From assembly GCA_009746045.1 (NCBI GenBank), contig RPFO01001912.1:1-64000 (forward strand): DNA of 64,000 nt. Direction: 5' to 3'. The stretch comes from Mesostigma viride. Taxonomy: Eukaryota > Streptophyta > Mesostigmatophyceae > Mesostigmatales > Mesostigmataceae. The number at the start of each line of letters is the position of its first letter. The first letter of the stretch is position 1. Both the position numbers and the translations under genes were made by a program. Shown here one piece after another: positions 49,531-62,510 of this stretch. The notes beneath the pieces are model-generated. The model was not told the origin of the DNA, made no database searches, and saw only the letters and a program-made list of their open reading frames with translations.

Positions 49531-50013
49531 CGACAAACGGTCAGGAAGTTTGGTGTGTTAAGATAGCCACGGAGCCTCCGCAATCTTCCAGCCTTTCCTC
49601 TCAGACAATTGCTCTAGTCCCTCACCCGACGCTGGGCCACCATTCCTCCAGGAATTGTTGTTTCTTTTGCCTTTGCGAAGCCAAATTTCGGGAATCTCTA
49701 CTTTGTTAAATAGTTTGTAGCAATGCCTCGCTGCATAAGATCAAGGTACAAGCGTGGAATGAGATCAGAAATAAGCACCTTTTATTGCTTTCTGTGATTG
49801 AGGTATCACAAAATTCCCCGCTATGAAAAGGAGTACCTTCATATACGCAGGGGAAAATAATAAACTATGCGTCACGTGTTTTGGCAAGTAATTTCATACT
49901 GCCCAAATATATAAACTAATGGAGGTATCCAAGCACTGTACAGTATAGCCATGTGTTTTCCTCCCTGCGGCACGGAGTGCCCCTACAAAGGATATTTGTA
50001 CAATAGTACAGTT
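49531..50013. other. Spacer and calmodulin 3' UTR
   Basis: About 480 bases between the LINE nest and the calmodulin stop codon. The right part must include the calmodulin 3' UTR. No other gene was seen. Confidence 0.5.
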
Positions 50014-51612
<1,599 letters not shown>

Positions 51613-52433
51613 GGTATCGGTACGAGGCGGTCGTGTGTGAGCGGCAAACAGCTACGCACCAAAACGATGCACCGCAGCACGCCCCCCTTCAACCCACGAC
51701 ACCGCCCCAGATAAAAATACGCAGTCGGGTTCAAAAAAATAGAAGGCGCCAGATTGAGCGCGTAAAAACCATCGACGGCTGCAGCTAGTTGTATGGCAAA
51801 ATTAGAATCGGCGCCTTACTACCAAGCTGGCGCTCGTCACAGGTCGGACTGCAGGTTCGTTCTTACTTTTTAGTATTCAGGCTTACGCGCAGGACCGGCC
51901 TGGCGTCATTTATTGCGGGAGATTCAGAATGCTGCTATTCGTATCTCGTTGCTCTCTGTCCAGCTGGAGCCTGGAGTTTTGCCGCCGGATTTCCAGCATG
52001 CAGTGTCAAGATCTTGAGATTCGTGAGTCGGTAGGCCGTACCAGAATGTCAGTAACATGCCGTGCCCTTCAGCCGCGGGCTACAGGAGATTCAAGATTGT
52101 CTATATTCGTGCCTCATCCAACCGCCCCTGAGCCATCCGAGAAATGATCTTGATTCTCCGGCCGATACGCCTGCAGGGTTATCATATCTTTTTAAACCCT
52201 ACAGTATCTTTTCTTAAACAATTTAATTTTGTTGAAGACATTTCGCTCGTCTCGCTGAGCAAAGCTTGTAAACTATTTTTTACATTAGAGGTTCGGATGA
52301 AGCAACGTGAAGCTTGGAAGCTATTTTTGTACATACGCCGACGTACGCAGCCCCTTTCCAGAAGGCAGAATCACGCGGCCCGCGCCGCAGCCGGCCGCCG
52401 GCCGGGATGTCCGTCAGGCGGCAGTAATAATCA
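51613..52433. other. Upstream region of calmodulin, no other gene seen
   Basis: About 820 bases. The part next to 51612 must hold the calmodulin promoter and 5' UTR. No clear TATA box was seen at the usual distance. The remainder shows no recognised gene. Confidence 0.4.
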
Positions 52434-52883
52434 GGCGGAGCCAATTTTCGGAAGAACCGTTAGGTTCGCCAGAATTGGCGAAGCTTAGGCCCGGTCTATA
52501 CGGATTTTAAGTTAAAACCGAACCGGTCATTTTTAGCTGAAAATTGGGTCCGGAGGTAAAAATTTCAGTCTATACGAAACTCAACTGTCTGGACCGCAAG
52601 TAGAGTGGTTCCCGCCAAGTCGATGACGTGGCGCCAGCTCCGTGCCCGGGCAATCAGGCAATTACAGGCAATTAAACCCAAAACACTGACGGCGGGGAAG
52701 GGGAAGATGACCCGCGGTCGCCAGCCATGGCGGACAATGCCGAAGGAGATGGACCATTGCTGCCACCCGAAGCGCGAAATCATTGCGTGCCATGCGGATT
52801 CGCCCATGGGAAAACGCCGAAGTGGACGATGAGAGAAAAAGCGCGTTTCGGGCATGTCCTAATTGACGAAAGCATCCGAGCAG

Positions 52884-54096
52884 CGTATTTTAAAGGATAT
52901 ATCGGTTTCTTTTTACTTTTTATGATGATTTGTAGTCGTAAACTTGCAAGGGTGGCCAGAGATCGCCGAATCTAGCGACCATGCTGCACAACTTTGGTGT
53001 GCCGCAATGCGCCATTATGCGGCCACCGCCTGGGCTAAGGTAATGCCAGCCACGCCAGGTAAAGCTGAGTTATCGTTTCCTTGTCGACGTATGACGTTTA
53101 GGTATACGTTCTAGCTTGTGTAGCACATTCTTTTTGCATTATTCATGTTCTTTCTTGACCATGGCCTGGCCCCTTCCTAAAACACCATTCATAGATGCCT
53201 CCCTCAGTCAGTTGACCTGCCATAGTGTGATGGTGATAAGTTTTAGAGGTTGTATGGGTTTGAATACCTCCATATATGTTTGTTATACATTTCCCACACA
53301 CATATTGCATGAGTGAGAGGCAGTTGGCTGGTCTCTGTGGCATCATCAAGCATGTAACCGGTGAGTAGAAGCTTCCCATTGTCAGCATGTGCCACCAGGT
53401 GTGCTGCAGGCCATCACCTGGCAAGCTATAGCAGCTTAGGCCTAGTTTATCCTTGCTAGGGCAAGCTGAAATAGGCTTAACATCACTAGTTTGTTGGTGG
53501 CTGCCTCCTAGAATGCATGCCTTGCGTAGGGTGTCCGTACCACGTTACCTACGTGCATGGACAAGGTGGCAGCTGCACATAGGTGCCATGTAAGGGCAGT
53601 GTGATGATGCAGTTATGTTTCCCCATCATTGTGGAAGGGAAATGTATTGTATGGCATGGTTGGTGGCCTTATTAGTAGGTAGCATGCCAAGCCCTACCCC
53701 CTTGGTTGCTTTTTACCAACGGTACCCCTATGGGCTGTACTGGGTGTAGCTGCTGGTATACCCAACCAAGTGATGACCCCAATGGCTCAAACTGCTCAGC
53801 AACTAATTGTTTATCATCCCTGAAGTGGTAGGTGCCTAGCTCTCATAACATGATTCAAAATGCACATTCTACCAAAACTGAAAACGCGCGTCTTGACCGC
53901 CCTGACTTTGACGGTAGTTATACATGGCCTACCCTGCATATATGTAAGGTTGTGATGTATCAACCGGAAGAGCAACTCATGGACATGCTTGGCCCCCAAG
54001 GACAGCCATTGGATATGGGTAGGTTGGATGGCATCTGGTTTGCAAAGTTGTGAAGTTACAGCCGATGCATTGGCAGTATTTCTGCCCATTTAGGGG
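52884..54096. mobile_element. piggyBac-like element, right part
   Basis: Highly similar to 15116-16330 throughout, ending in GCCCATTTAGGGG followed by TTAA (54097-54100). The left end with its TTAA is missing; similarity stops at TATTTTAAAGGATATATCGG. So it is a truncated or recombined copy of the gag insertion family. Confidence 0.8.
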
Positions 54097-54198
54097 TTAA
54101 GTTTGACAACTGTGATGGTCATCAACTACCATTGCACATGCATCCTTTTTGACATTACAATAGCGGGATTAGGCAACATTCTCATCCTCACCGCTTGT

Positions 54199-54690
54199 GG
54201 GTAAAAAAAAAATGGCAACCAAGCACCATGCCACACGTGGCACACTCAAGCATACACCAAGGTGGGTAAAAAAAACTGGCAACCATACACCATGCCACAC
54301 GTGGCACACTCAAGCATACACCAAGGTAGGTAAAAAAAACTGGCAACCAAACACCATGCCACACGCGGCACAGTCAAGCATTATACACCAAGGTGGGTAA
54401 AAAAAACTGGCAACCAAACACCATGCCACACGTGGCACACTCAAGCATTATACACCAAGGTGGGTAAAAAAAACTGGCAACCAAACACCATGCCACACGT
54501 GGCACACTCAAGCATACACCAAGGTGGGTAAAAGAAACTGGCAACCAAACACCATGCCACACGTGGCACACTCAAGCATTATTATACACCAAGGTGGGTA
54601 AAAAAAACTGGCAACCAAACACCATGCCACACGTGGCACACTCAAGCATTATACACCAAGGTGGGTAAAAAAAGCTGGCTAGCATGTTGC
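54199..54690. repeat. ~65-base minisatellite inside the Harbinger element
   Basis: Seven to eight units containing GGGTAAAAAAAACTGGCAAC and ACCATGCCACACGTGGCACA, differing in the number of ATTATACACC bases. Each unit holds the palindrome GCCACACGTGGC. Confidence 0.9.
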
Positions 54691-55479
54691 ATGTCGTAGG
54701 TCACATGTCAATGCACGGTGAAGGATGCCAAAGCGGTGAATAAGAATCCCAAATGCACGCTCTATGACCTGCCTGTACAAAGAGATGTAATCGTTACATG
54801 CGTCCTCTTGGACGTTGAGACCCCTTCCTGGGTAGGGAGTCACAAGCCAAGGCTTGATGGTGTATGCCTCATCTGCCACTATGTAGAATCCTTCTGGCAG
54901 GCCAACACGAGCCAATTCCGTGTGCAAAGAGCTGACACGAAATGCGACACTGTCATGGGTACTGCCGCAACATTTGTTGGAGCCATACAGAAAACGACAT
55001 TTCGAATCGCACACAGCTTGCATGACAAGCGCATAAAACCCCTTACGATTGTAGTACTGCCTGGGGTTCGCTACCTCCGACTTGAAGGTTTTTTTTTATC
55101 TTGATTGCGATACCATCGAGCGCACCAACACGACCATCAACAACTCCCCTGGTCGTCTGGTTGAAACCATCGGCCAAACGCGACAGTTCGCCCGAATCAT
55201 CCGTGGTTGCGAGTGCGCTTCTCATTAGCAGCTCGCGGCAAGCCAAACCGACTTACGTAGGGCTTGGAAACGTGCACCACGCCTTGAGAGACGTCTTTAT
55301 CCTGTACGCCTTCGCATCATCTTCAAATCCTGCAAATCATTCCAGTCCTCCCTGTCAATCCTGTCCTCGTCGGGCTTGCGCATAAGGTGGTATGACTGGC
55401 CAGACATTATGGCCGAGTGTTTTCGTGCTTTAAATACGCAACTGAAATGGTCGGAATTACCAACTGCAATGGCACACAC
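54679..55479 (-). pseudogene. Harbinger DDE transposase, frameshifted
   Basis: From the minus strand: an N-terminal part (55479 on: MSGQSYHLMRKPDEDRIDRE), then 55246-55043 with SRLADGFNQTTRGVVDGRVG and ALDGIAIKIKK (first catalytic Asp). A shift leads to YYNRKGFYALVMQAVCDSKC and GSTHDSVAFRVSSLHTELAR, then IVADEAYTIKPWLVTPYPGR (second Asp) and QVIERAFGILIHRFGILHRA (Glu). This is the DDE_Tnp_4/HARBI1 pattern. The protein would cut and paste the element. Several frame changes show that it is dead in this copy. Confidence 0.8.
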
Positions 55480-56134
55480 AGCTATGGCAACCAGCCTTCA
55501 CGTCGGTAGTAGCAGCCCGACCACCAGGGTTTTCCCGCCAACAGGTGCGACTGGAGAGACATTTTTTTTTCTTAGTTCGTGAGTGATATGGCGAAATCGG
55601 TGTGCAATCGGAGAAAGTTGCGGCGATGGCTGCCTTGGGCGTTGAGCTCCGCTCACGTCGCTGGCAGGCGTTGCTGGCAGGCCTCTGACTTTCCCGCCCT
55701 TTTTCTTCTAATCTTGCGATCCTGGCGAGAATAAAATTTTAACATGCCCTTCTGGAGGTGCATGGCATTTAACTAAAAGTGGCCCGTTTTAGTTAAAAAC
55801 GACGAGGCTTGGGGACCGTTGATGCAAAACCCCCATCGATCTTACCGTCCGTTCTCTCCCGCCAGTTTTATCAAAAGTCCGTATAGACCGGGCCATAATT
55901 ATAAGGCCGTACACGTGAGAAAACATAGGAATAGGGGATGAAAATCCGTCAATCCATCCATCCATAGTTCCATACATCCATCCATCCATCCACCGAATTT
56001 GTCCCGAATTTGCAAGCATAAGGGTGAGGTTCTTCCGAAAATTGGCTCCGCCGTAGAGTTTCAACGGGCAAGTTGCAAACACGCACGCATATTTTTTTTT
56101 TTTGAGACTATATCGATGTGCACATGTCAGTTGG

Positions 56135-56165
56135 CTAAGCTTAGCCGCCTAGCGGCTAAGCTTAG
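56135..56165. repeat. 31-base perfect hairpin
   Basis: Arms CTAAGCTTAGCCGC (56135-56148) and GCGGCTAAGCTTAG (56152-56165) around CTA. It lies just outside the outer inverted repeat and may belong to the same foldback-type sequence. No terminator function is implied. Confidence 0.85.
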
Positions 56166-56169
56166 GTAA

Positions 56170-58480
56170 GGTTTACGAAAATTTTCAAACTTTTCATTAA
56201 AATTATATTAAAATATTTAAGCGCGACGCACAGCGTCTCCACAGACATTTTTCTACCTACAAAAGTCATACAATGTTAATCATGATTCTGGCGCTGTCAC
56301 AAGGTCCGGCCGGCGACTTGCGCCGGAAATGCGCGGACTACACAAAGTAATTTGGCACGTCCAGGCTGTTTGAGATCATAAAAAGACTTTCCTCACGTGA
56401 CTTAGTGTTTTCCTGTTGACATCATGCCCATTTAATATTAATGCTGCTGTTACCCTGCCCTGAATTCCATTCTTTGGTGACTTAGTGTTTTCTTGTTTAG
56501 GGGCTGGCATGCATGCGTTGCCGTTGACATGCCATGGATGAAAAACGCCAAGAAGAGTATATGGCCCCGCTGCCACCAAAAAGCACCTGGTTGATCAACC
56601 AAGGGGATAGCCTGCACAGTGAGACACAAACACAGCAGACCCAGCAAAGCAAAATTCAGGTTGTAAGCGAGTGGAGATTACTTTTGACATGCTTGATGAA
56701 GAAATATATAACACACCTTCTATTGTCACACCTTCTATAAACAAATAGTTGATTGATCACCTTATACACCACGTAAACATGCTAGCAGACGCGCTCTTCA
56801 GTCCAGTGAAAATCCACGTGCGAAGCAAGTCAGCTTACGCAGAAAGCACCATGAATGTAAATGACGCCCCAAACCCGTGACCAGGCAAGCATCCAGAGGG
56901 GCTTTCCAAGCCCAGCATATTCCAGAAAAAAGCATCACAGATCCTTGGGCAACCGAACGGACGTTAACGGACATTCGAAGGACCATGAAGATGGCGTCCT
57001 GCACGGCTAAGAAAATAAAACGCAACGCTACGCTATGTCTTTGCTGCGACTAGGTGGATTCGGTGAAAAGGAAAGAACGCAACCATGAAAATGCATCAGA
57101 GTAGGTAGTACCCCGGTAGGTAGAGAGAGCAGGTAGTACCCCGGTAGGTAGTACGCCTCACCATCGGCATCGCCAGTTACGTCCCGTGGCAAGAAAATCC
57201 AGCGTTCTTTCCAATATGATGACACCAGAAACTCGTCGGCCCCACCCCACGCCTTCCACGAACAGCAAACTGATTTTATTAGGCACCCAGTACGTAAAGC
57301 AATTAAGCATGATACTACAATACCTAAATCTACAACGACATTCCATTTCCAGGTCGCCATAGCGACGCGGACCTCTCCCACGCAGGTATCACTCCGTTGA
57401 CGCACCTCCAGCTCAGAAAATTTCGTACTTGCTCTTCAAACATAAAATTTTGACGTATAAAACCATGGCTGCGCATTCCCCATCCCAATTTTCTAGCGTA
57501 CGTTTCCTGCCATCGCCAGCCAGCAAATTGCTCGCGGAGCACGTCACTTTGTTTTTCGTCCGGCGGCGTGGCCTGCGGCTGCGTCGTTTCGGTGGTCTTA
57601 TCGATTTCGGGTCGTTTCCGTTGGATTTGTGACCGTTGGGGCCGAAGGCCGTTTGTTTTCCGTAGTTTGCTTACTTTGGATTGGTTGTTTATGTGTAGTA
57701 TTTTGTAGTATTCTGGACGGACGACCCGAGCCGCTAACTTAGCGGGTTTATCGCGGCCGTTGGATCCATCATCGTACGCTCCAGATTGTCGGCGGCTAAC
57801 GTTTTAACTTTTTTCATTTTGCCTTCGTATATTGATTGTTACAATCGTTATTATTTTGTTGAGACGTTGACTTCACTTTTTTTCCAGCCAGGGTCACGAC
57901 CCGCGTGCACGGTACCCAGACCGGCCAGACGGTACCCGACGTTTTCGATACCATCACGCTTGGCTAACGCACGTGACCGGCCCGGCCCACTCGCCCAGAC
58001 TGAGCCCGAGACGCTGCATGGACACTCGTTCCGGCATGCGCAGTGCCTGTTGCTTACTTAGTTAGCACGCACAGCGAGAGTTTCTACAGCGTATCAAGAC
58101 ATTTCTGCCTGCATTTCACACCAAGCAAGAAGTGCCCTGCCTAAAACACAGCACGGGTTGAATACCTCTTGCGATTGCTGCCGCGCGCGGCGCCCGGCCG
58201 GCCGGATGGCCTCGTCGTGACATCTGAGTATACGTGCCAAGTGTTTTCCGGATCAGGCTTGACGGGTTCTTCATAAATCGTCGCAATTCAGTGTCTGGTG
58301 ATCCATATGTTGCCGCGATTCTTGCGAAGACGGGTCCTTCTTTACCCACAACTAGAGGTTTTTCACAGCGCTCTCATATTGGCCTGCGCGCAGTGGCGCT
58401 GCGCCTAGTCCCTTTAACACATGTACATGTACAGATGTCAAGCCAATCCAGAGGTACCGGACGGCGCGTGAACAGATCTT
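56170..58480. other. Largely unassigned region
   Basis: About 2.3 kb without a recognised gene. Short minus-strand segments look protein-like: 57542-57400 (QNFMFEEQVRNFLSW), 57220-57130 (SSYWKERWIFLPRDVTGDAD), and 58349-58200 (KEGPVFARIAATYGSPDTEL). They may be exons of unrecognised host genes, but no consistent splice structure was found. A short ~26-base direct repeat with GTAGTACCCCGGTAGGTAG occurs at 57106-57150. Confidence 0.3.
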
Positions 58481-58481
58481 C

Positions 58482-58731
<250 letters not shown>

Positions 58732-58803
58732 CTGATGATCATGGGCCAGTTTTACCTTTTACTAGGTGTTAAGTCGCTACCGGCTGGGATGCAGCCTTGA
58801 GAA

Positions 58804-61478
58804 ATGAGCGGCGCCATCCTCGTCAAAGACGTTCGCGGGCGGTCGCTTCACTGTACGGTCGAGGCAGGGGAAACGATCGGGGATTTAATTTCACAATGCA
58901 AGGAGCTTTTGCCCGCGGGAATGCGTCATCGCGCCTATTATAAGGTTAGTGAGCATGCCCAGCATGAATGCAACGGCCGCAAGAGCTTGTACTGTTAATT
59001 GTGCATGCCTAGTCTTATTCAGGATCCAGTTTGAATTGCGATAAATGCCCTTGGCATGTGCTGTGTTGGCGCTCCTGTGTGCATGCAGGGTCGCCTGGTG
59101 GACCGCGCCACGCCCGTGTTGTCCCTAGGCGTACCAAGCGCGGACGACTTCATCTTGCTGGTCAGTTACAAGTCGGGAACCAAGGGGGCTTCTATCCCCC
59201 ATGACGAGGGCACAGGGAGTAGGGTCGCGTCAGGCCTTTCCCACTCACCCTGGACTGGCGATGCACATGGGCTGGGGTCCCCAAAGGCTGCCCAGGGTCT
59301 TAAGGACCGTGAGCAGGCATCGACAGCCGCGCTTTCCACCGAGCTGCCTACCTCCTCCGACGCTTGCCCCGTGGAATTCTCCAGGGTCACGTGCCTGCCG
59401 GCCACGCCCAGAGTCACCCCCAACGCGGACGCGGCAAGATCGCCCCCCATTGCGGATGCGGCACGCCCGCCAACCCATGTGGATGCGGCATGCCCCCCCA
59501 GTTGCGCGGTGCCCCCTCAACACGGCACACGCGCTGGCGGCCGCACTCGCAAGGGGCCACTACCGGCTCCTGCCCTGCCCCCAGTCCTGCTCAAGCTGCA
59601 GGTAGGCGGTCCTGCTCACGCGGCAGGTAGGCGGTCGTGCTCGATCACGCTGCAGGTAGACGGTCTTGCTCACGCTGCAGGTAGGCGGTCCTGCTCACGC
59701 TGCAGTTAGGCGGTCCTGCTCACGCGGCAGGTAGGCAGTCCTGCTCACGCTGCAGGTAGGCGGTCCTGCTTACGCGGCAGGTAGGCGGTCCTGCTCACGC
59801 TGCAGGTAGGCGGTCCTGCTCACGCTGCAGGTAGGTGGTCCTGCTCACGCTGCAGGTAGGCGGTCCTGCTAAAGCTGCAGGTAGGCGGTCCTGCTTACGC
59901 GGCAGGTAGGCGGTCCTGCTTACGCGGCAGGTAGGCGGTCCTGCTCACGCTGCAGGTAGGCGGTCCTGCTCACGCTGCAGGTAGGTGGTCCTGCTCACGC
60001 TGCAGGTAGGTGGTCCTGCTCACGCTGCAGGTAGGCGGTCCTGCACACGCTGCAGGTAGGTGGTCCTGCTCACGCTGCAGGTAGGTGGTCCTGCTCACGC
60101 TGCAGGTAGGCGGTCCTGCTCACGCTGCAGGTAGGCGGTCCTGCTCACGCTGCAGGTAGGCGGTCCTGCTCACGCTGCAGGTAGGTGGTCCTGCTCACGC
60201 TGCAGGTAGGCGGTCCTGCTCACGCTGCAGGTAGGTGGTCCTGCTCACGCTGCAGGTAGGCGGTCCTGCTCACGCTGCAGGTAGGCGGTCCTGCTTACGC
60301 GGCAGGTAGGCGGTCCTGCTCACGCTGCAGGTAGGTGGTCCTGCTCACGCTGCACTTAGGCGGTCCTGCTCACGCTGCAGGTAGGTGGTCCTGCTCACGC
60401 GGCAGGTAGGCGGTCCTGCTCACGCTGCAGGTAGGCTGTCCTGCTCACGCTGCAGGTAGGTGGTCCTGCTCACGCGGCAGGTAGGCGGTCCTGCTCATGC
60501 TGCAGGTAGGTGGTCCTGCTCACGCGGCAGGTAGGCGGTCCTGCTCACACGGCAGGTAGGCGGTCCTGCTCACGCTGCAGGTAGGCGGTCCTGCTCACGC
60601 GGCAGGTAGGCGGTCCTGCTCACGCTGCAGGTAGGCAGGCGGCAGGCACCAGGGATTGGCAGCGTGTAGGGTTGGACAAGGCATCGGACCCGGTGGGGCG
60701 CACGCGAAGGTCAGGCGCCCGCTGGTGAGAATGAGGGTGGGGCAGGAAGTGCGGGAGATCCGGACTCGGGGGAGGAAGGTTGGCAGAATGACCAAGGGAC
60801 CATGGGGAAACGCCAGCTGGCGGATTGATAGGGTGGGAGGCGTGGAGGGTTTGAGGGTGTAGGGGTTGGGGCTGGGGTGGTGGTGGGGTTGGGGATTTCG
60901 GGAGGAGGAAGCGGTGGAAGTGGTTGACGGCGCAATGCATGTTACCTCCCCCCCACCCTCCATAGCCTCCCCCAGTTGATCCCCCGTTGGAGCATGGTCA
61001 CTTTGGCATCAAACAGCAGGTGCCAGGGATGTCGCAGTCGCGATTTCCACCACCTCTCTGGTGGCTGGTGGCGTGTGACATGGTGCCCCTACGCGGTACA
61101 TTTACCTGTTCCCATCATATTCTCCATGCATGTGTGCATCCCTATAGCATGTGGGGTTTTATGCTGTGCGCTGTCCCTGCTGCTTGTAACCCCCCCCTCG
61201 TGCGTGTGCATGCCATTCTGATACACCCCCTCTTGCCTGTGTGCATATGCTCTCTGCCCACCTGCCCCCCCCCCCCCCCTCAGCGCCAGTTCCGCCAGCT
61301 CAACACCGCACTGGGCTTCTGGCAGGCACGCACCGCGCAGGGCGCTCATGGCATGGCGTGGGACAGTTTGTGGCAACTGCTGGGGGGCATGCGAGAGGAA
61401 GGCGACACGGCGCCGTCTGGGGGGCTACCTGGGCTGTCGCGTCGGTCGGTTGAGGAGATGGCGGAGGTGTGCCCGGAG
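58804..61478 (+). CDS. Ubiquitin-like-domain protein, exons 1-3
   Basis: Exon 1 is 58804-58944 (47 codons, MSGAILVKDVRGRSLHCTVE), exon 2 is 59089-59601 (171 codons), exon 3 is 61284-61478 (65 codons). The donors are GTTAGT, GTAGGC and GTGGGT, the acceptors GCAG, GCAG and CTCAG; all introns are phase 0, so the frame stays open. Joined residues 1-75 form a beta-grasp ubiquitin-like pattern: ILVKDVRG...TVEAGETIGDLI...YYK, then GRLVDRATPVLSLGVPSADD FILLV. The rest of exon 2 is Ala/Pro/Ser-rich and probably disordered. Exon 3 (RQFRQLNTALGFWQARTAQG) is helical and unrecognised. Further exons must follow beyond 61479. Ubiquitin-like N-termini often bind the proteasome or substitute for ubiquitin recognition; the specific family is unknown. 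Confidence 0.65.
59602..60640 (+). repeat. 25-base minisatellite in intron 2, with repeated splice-donor-like motif
   Basis: About 41 units of GCAGGTAGGCGGTCCTGCTCACGCT with substitutions (TAC, GGCAG, GTAGGTGG). The array starts exactly at the 3' end of exon 2 (CTGCAG, then GTAGG). Nearly every unit repeats CAG followed by GTAGG, a usable 5' splice-site match. The array therefore seems to have grown from the exon-intron junction itself. Confidence 0.9.
60641..61283 (+). other. Rest of intron 2
   Basis: About 640 bases, G-rich then C-rich, ending in a 15-base C run before the acceptor CTCAG at 61279-61283. Frames are open by composition on both strands, but no coding sequence is supported. 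Confidence 0.5.
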
Positions 61479-62149
61479 GTGGGTATCCTGATAAGTATGT
61501 ATACGATAAGTATATATATATCTGATAAGTATGTATATATGTCTGATAAGTATGTATACGAGCGCACGTGCAGTGTGCGATGAGGCGAGCGTGCCGTTGC
61601 CGCGCCACCCAAGAGTGTACTCGGTTTCCCTGCGGAAGTATAGTATAGTATGCCAGAGGTGACAGCGCGCATATGATGTCCCCTGAGTGAGTTTTGCAGG
61701 GAAAATCGCTCGGATGACCTGGCCGTGGGAGGGTGTCTCGGGGCAACGTGTCGCCCCATCCCCGGCCAGTGCGTGCGCTAGTGTCTGTGGAACGTGCGTT
61801 TTCTTTGCGTGCTCTGTACCAGCGGTGTGGCATGGGTGAGAGCTGCCCGGTCCTCGCCCTGTGGCAAGTCTAATGCCAGGGTACCACCACGTCCACCTGC
61901 TGTCTGGTGGCCACACACTTGTCACGACTGGCTGCGGGCGGTAGGATGCCAACGGCTACAGCAAGTGAAGCGCTTAACTGGGGCGCGTCTGCGGGCACCC
62001 ATTCCCCTCAGTGCATCCCCCGCATGCTGTTTCCTGCCACCTGCTAACGGAGAATGCCATGGGTTGCATGTGCTGGCACACCGCTGGTGTTGTCCACCCC
62101 CACCCCCGCCCTTCTTCCCCTGGGCCGCCGTGCTGCGGGTCTGTGCCAG

Positions 62150-62176
62150 TTGCTAGTGTTGACGGATGGCAGCAGG
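62150..62176 (+). CDS. Possible 27-base microexon
   Basis: It lies between an acceptor-like CTGTGCCAG and a perfect donor GTAAGT. It encodes LLVLTDGSR in phase 0, the phase of the other introns of this gene. Between 61479 and here no longer exon was convincing, since a candidate after TTTTGCAG at 61700 stops after five codons. Supported by motif only. Confidence 0.25.
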
Positions 62177-62510
62177 GTAAGTTGCCATCATGGCGCCACC
62201 AACTGTGCCAGCCACCCGGCCGCTCCCACCCCGGGCCATGTCGGCCATGACCAAGAGGCGTGCGGGCACGAGAGCGCGGAGCGGGGCGCAGACGCGGGGG
62301 GGGAGTGCACGGGCGCCGCAAGTGCCCGCCGTTGGTGCTGCGTCACACTGCGGGACCCAGCCCAGGGGGGTGCTGCCGAGAGGGGGAACGAGGGGACACG
62401 GGATGCCCTGTCTGCACAAGCTTCGGACGGCGTGACATTTGACGGTGCGTGATGGCGCGTGATGGTGTTGGGTGTTGTTGGATGTTGTTTGATGGTGTTG
62501 GATGTTGTTT

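Larger units (their letters stand above)
52488..55894 (-). mobile_element. PIF/Harbinger DNA transposon, decayed, with nested insert
   Basis: The ends are inverted repeats GGCCCGGTCTATACGGA (52488-52504) and its complement (55878-55894). It contains a broken DDE transposase on the minus strand (54679-55479). Inside are a piggyBac-family fragment (52884-54096) and a minisatellite (54199-54690). The flanking triplets are TTA and ATA, so the 3-base TWA duplication expected for this superfamily is not exact. A plus-strand frame near 52727-52880 (PKWTMREKARFGHVL) might be the remains of the second, Myb-like gene, but that is weak. Confidence 0.75.
52434..56052. repeat. Outer 24-base perfect inverted repeat around the Harbinger element
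   Basis: 52434-52457 and 56029-56052 are perfect inverted copies (they contain GCCAATTTTCGGAAG). They lie 30 and 134 bases outside the Harbinger ends, so they are probably the ends of a ~210-base older MITE into which the Harbinger element jumped. A 7-base-arm palindrome (TTCGCCA...TGGCGAA) lies at about 52466-52483. Confidence 0.6.

Noticed and set aside
59602-60640. CRISPR array
   Set aside because: Units of 25 bases follow each other with no unique spacers, and the context is a spliced eukaryotic gene.
61700-61717. Possible exon 4 of the ubiquitin-like gene after TTTTGCAG
   Set aside because: It stops after five codons in the required phase; kept only as a remote alternative C-terminus.
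60595-62435. Numerous short ORFs on both strands around 60.6-62.4 kb
   Set aside because: Caused by GC-rich, stop-poor intron sequence; only 61284-61478 has convincing splice sites and phase agreement.
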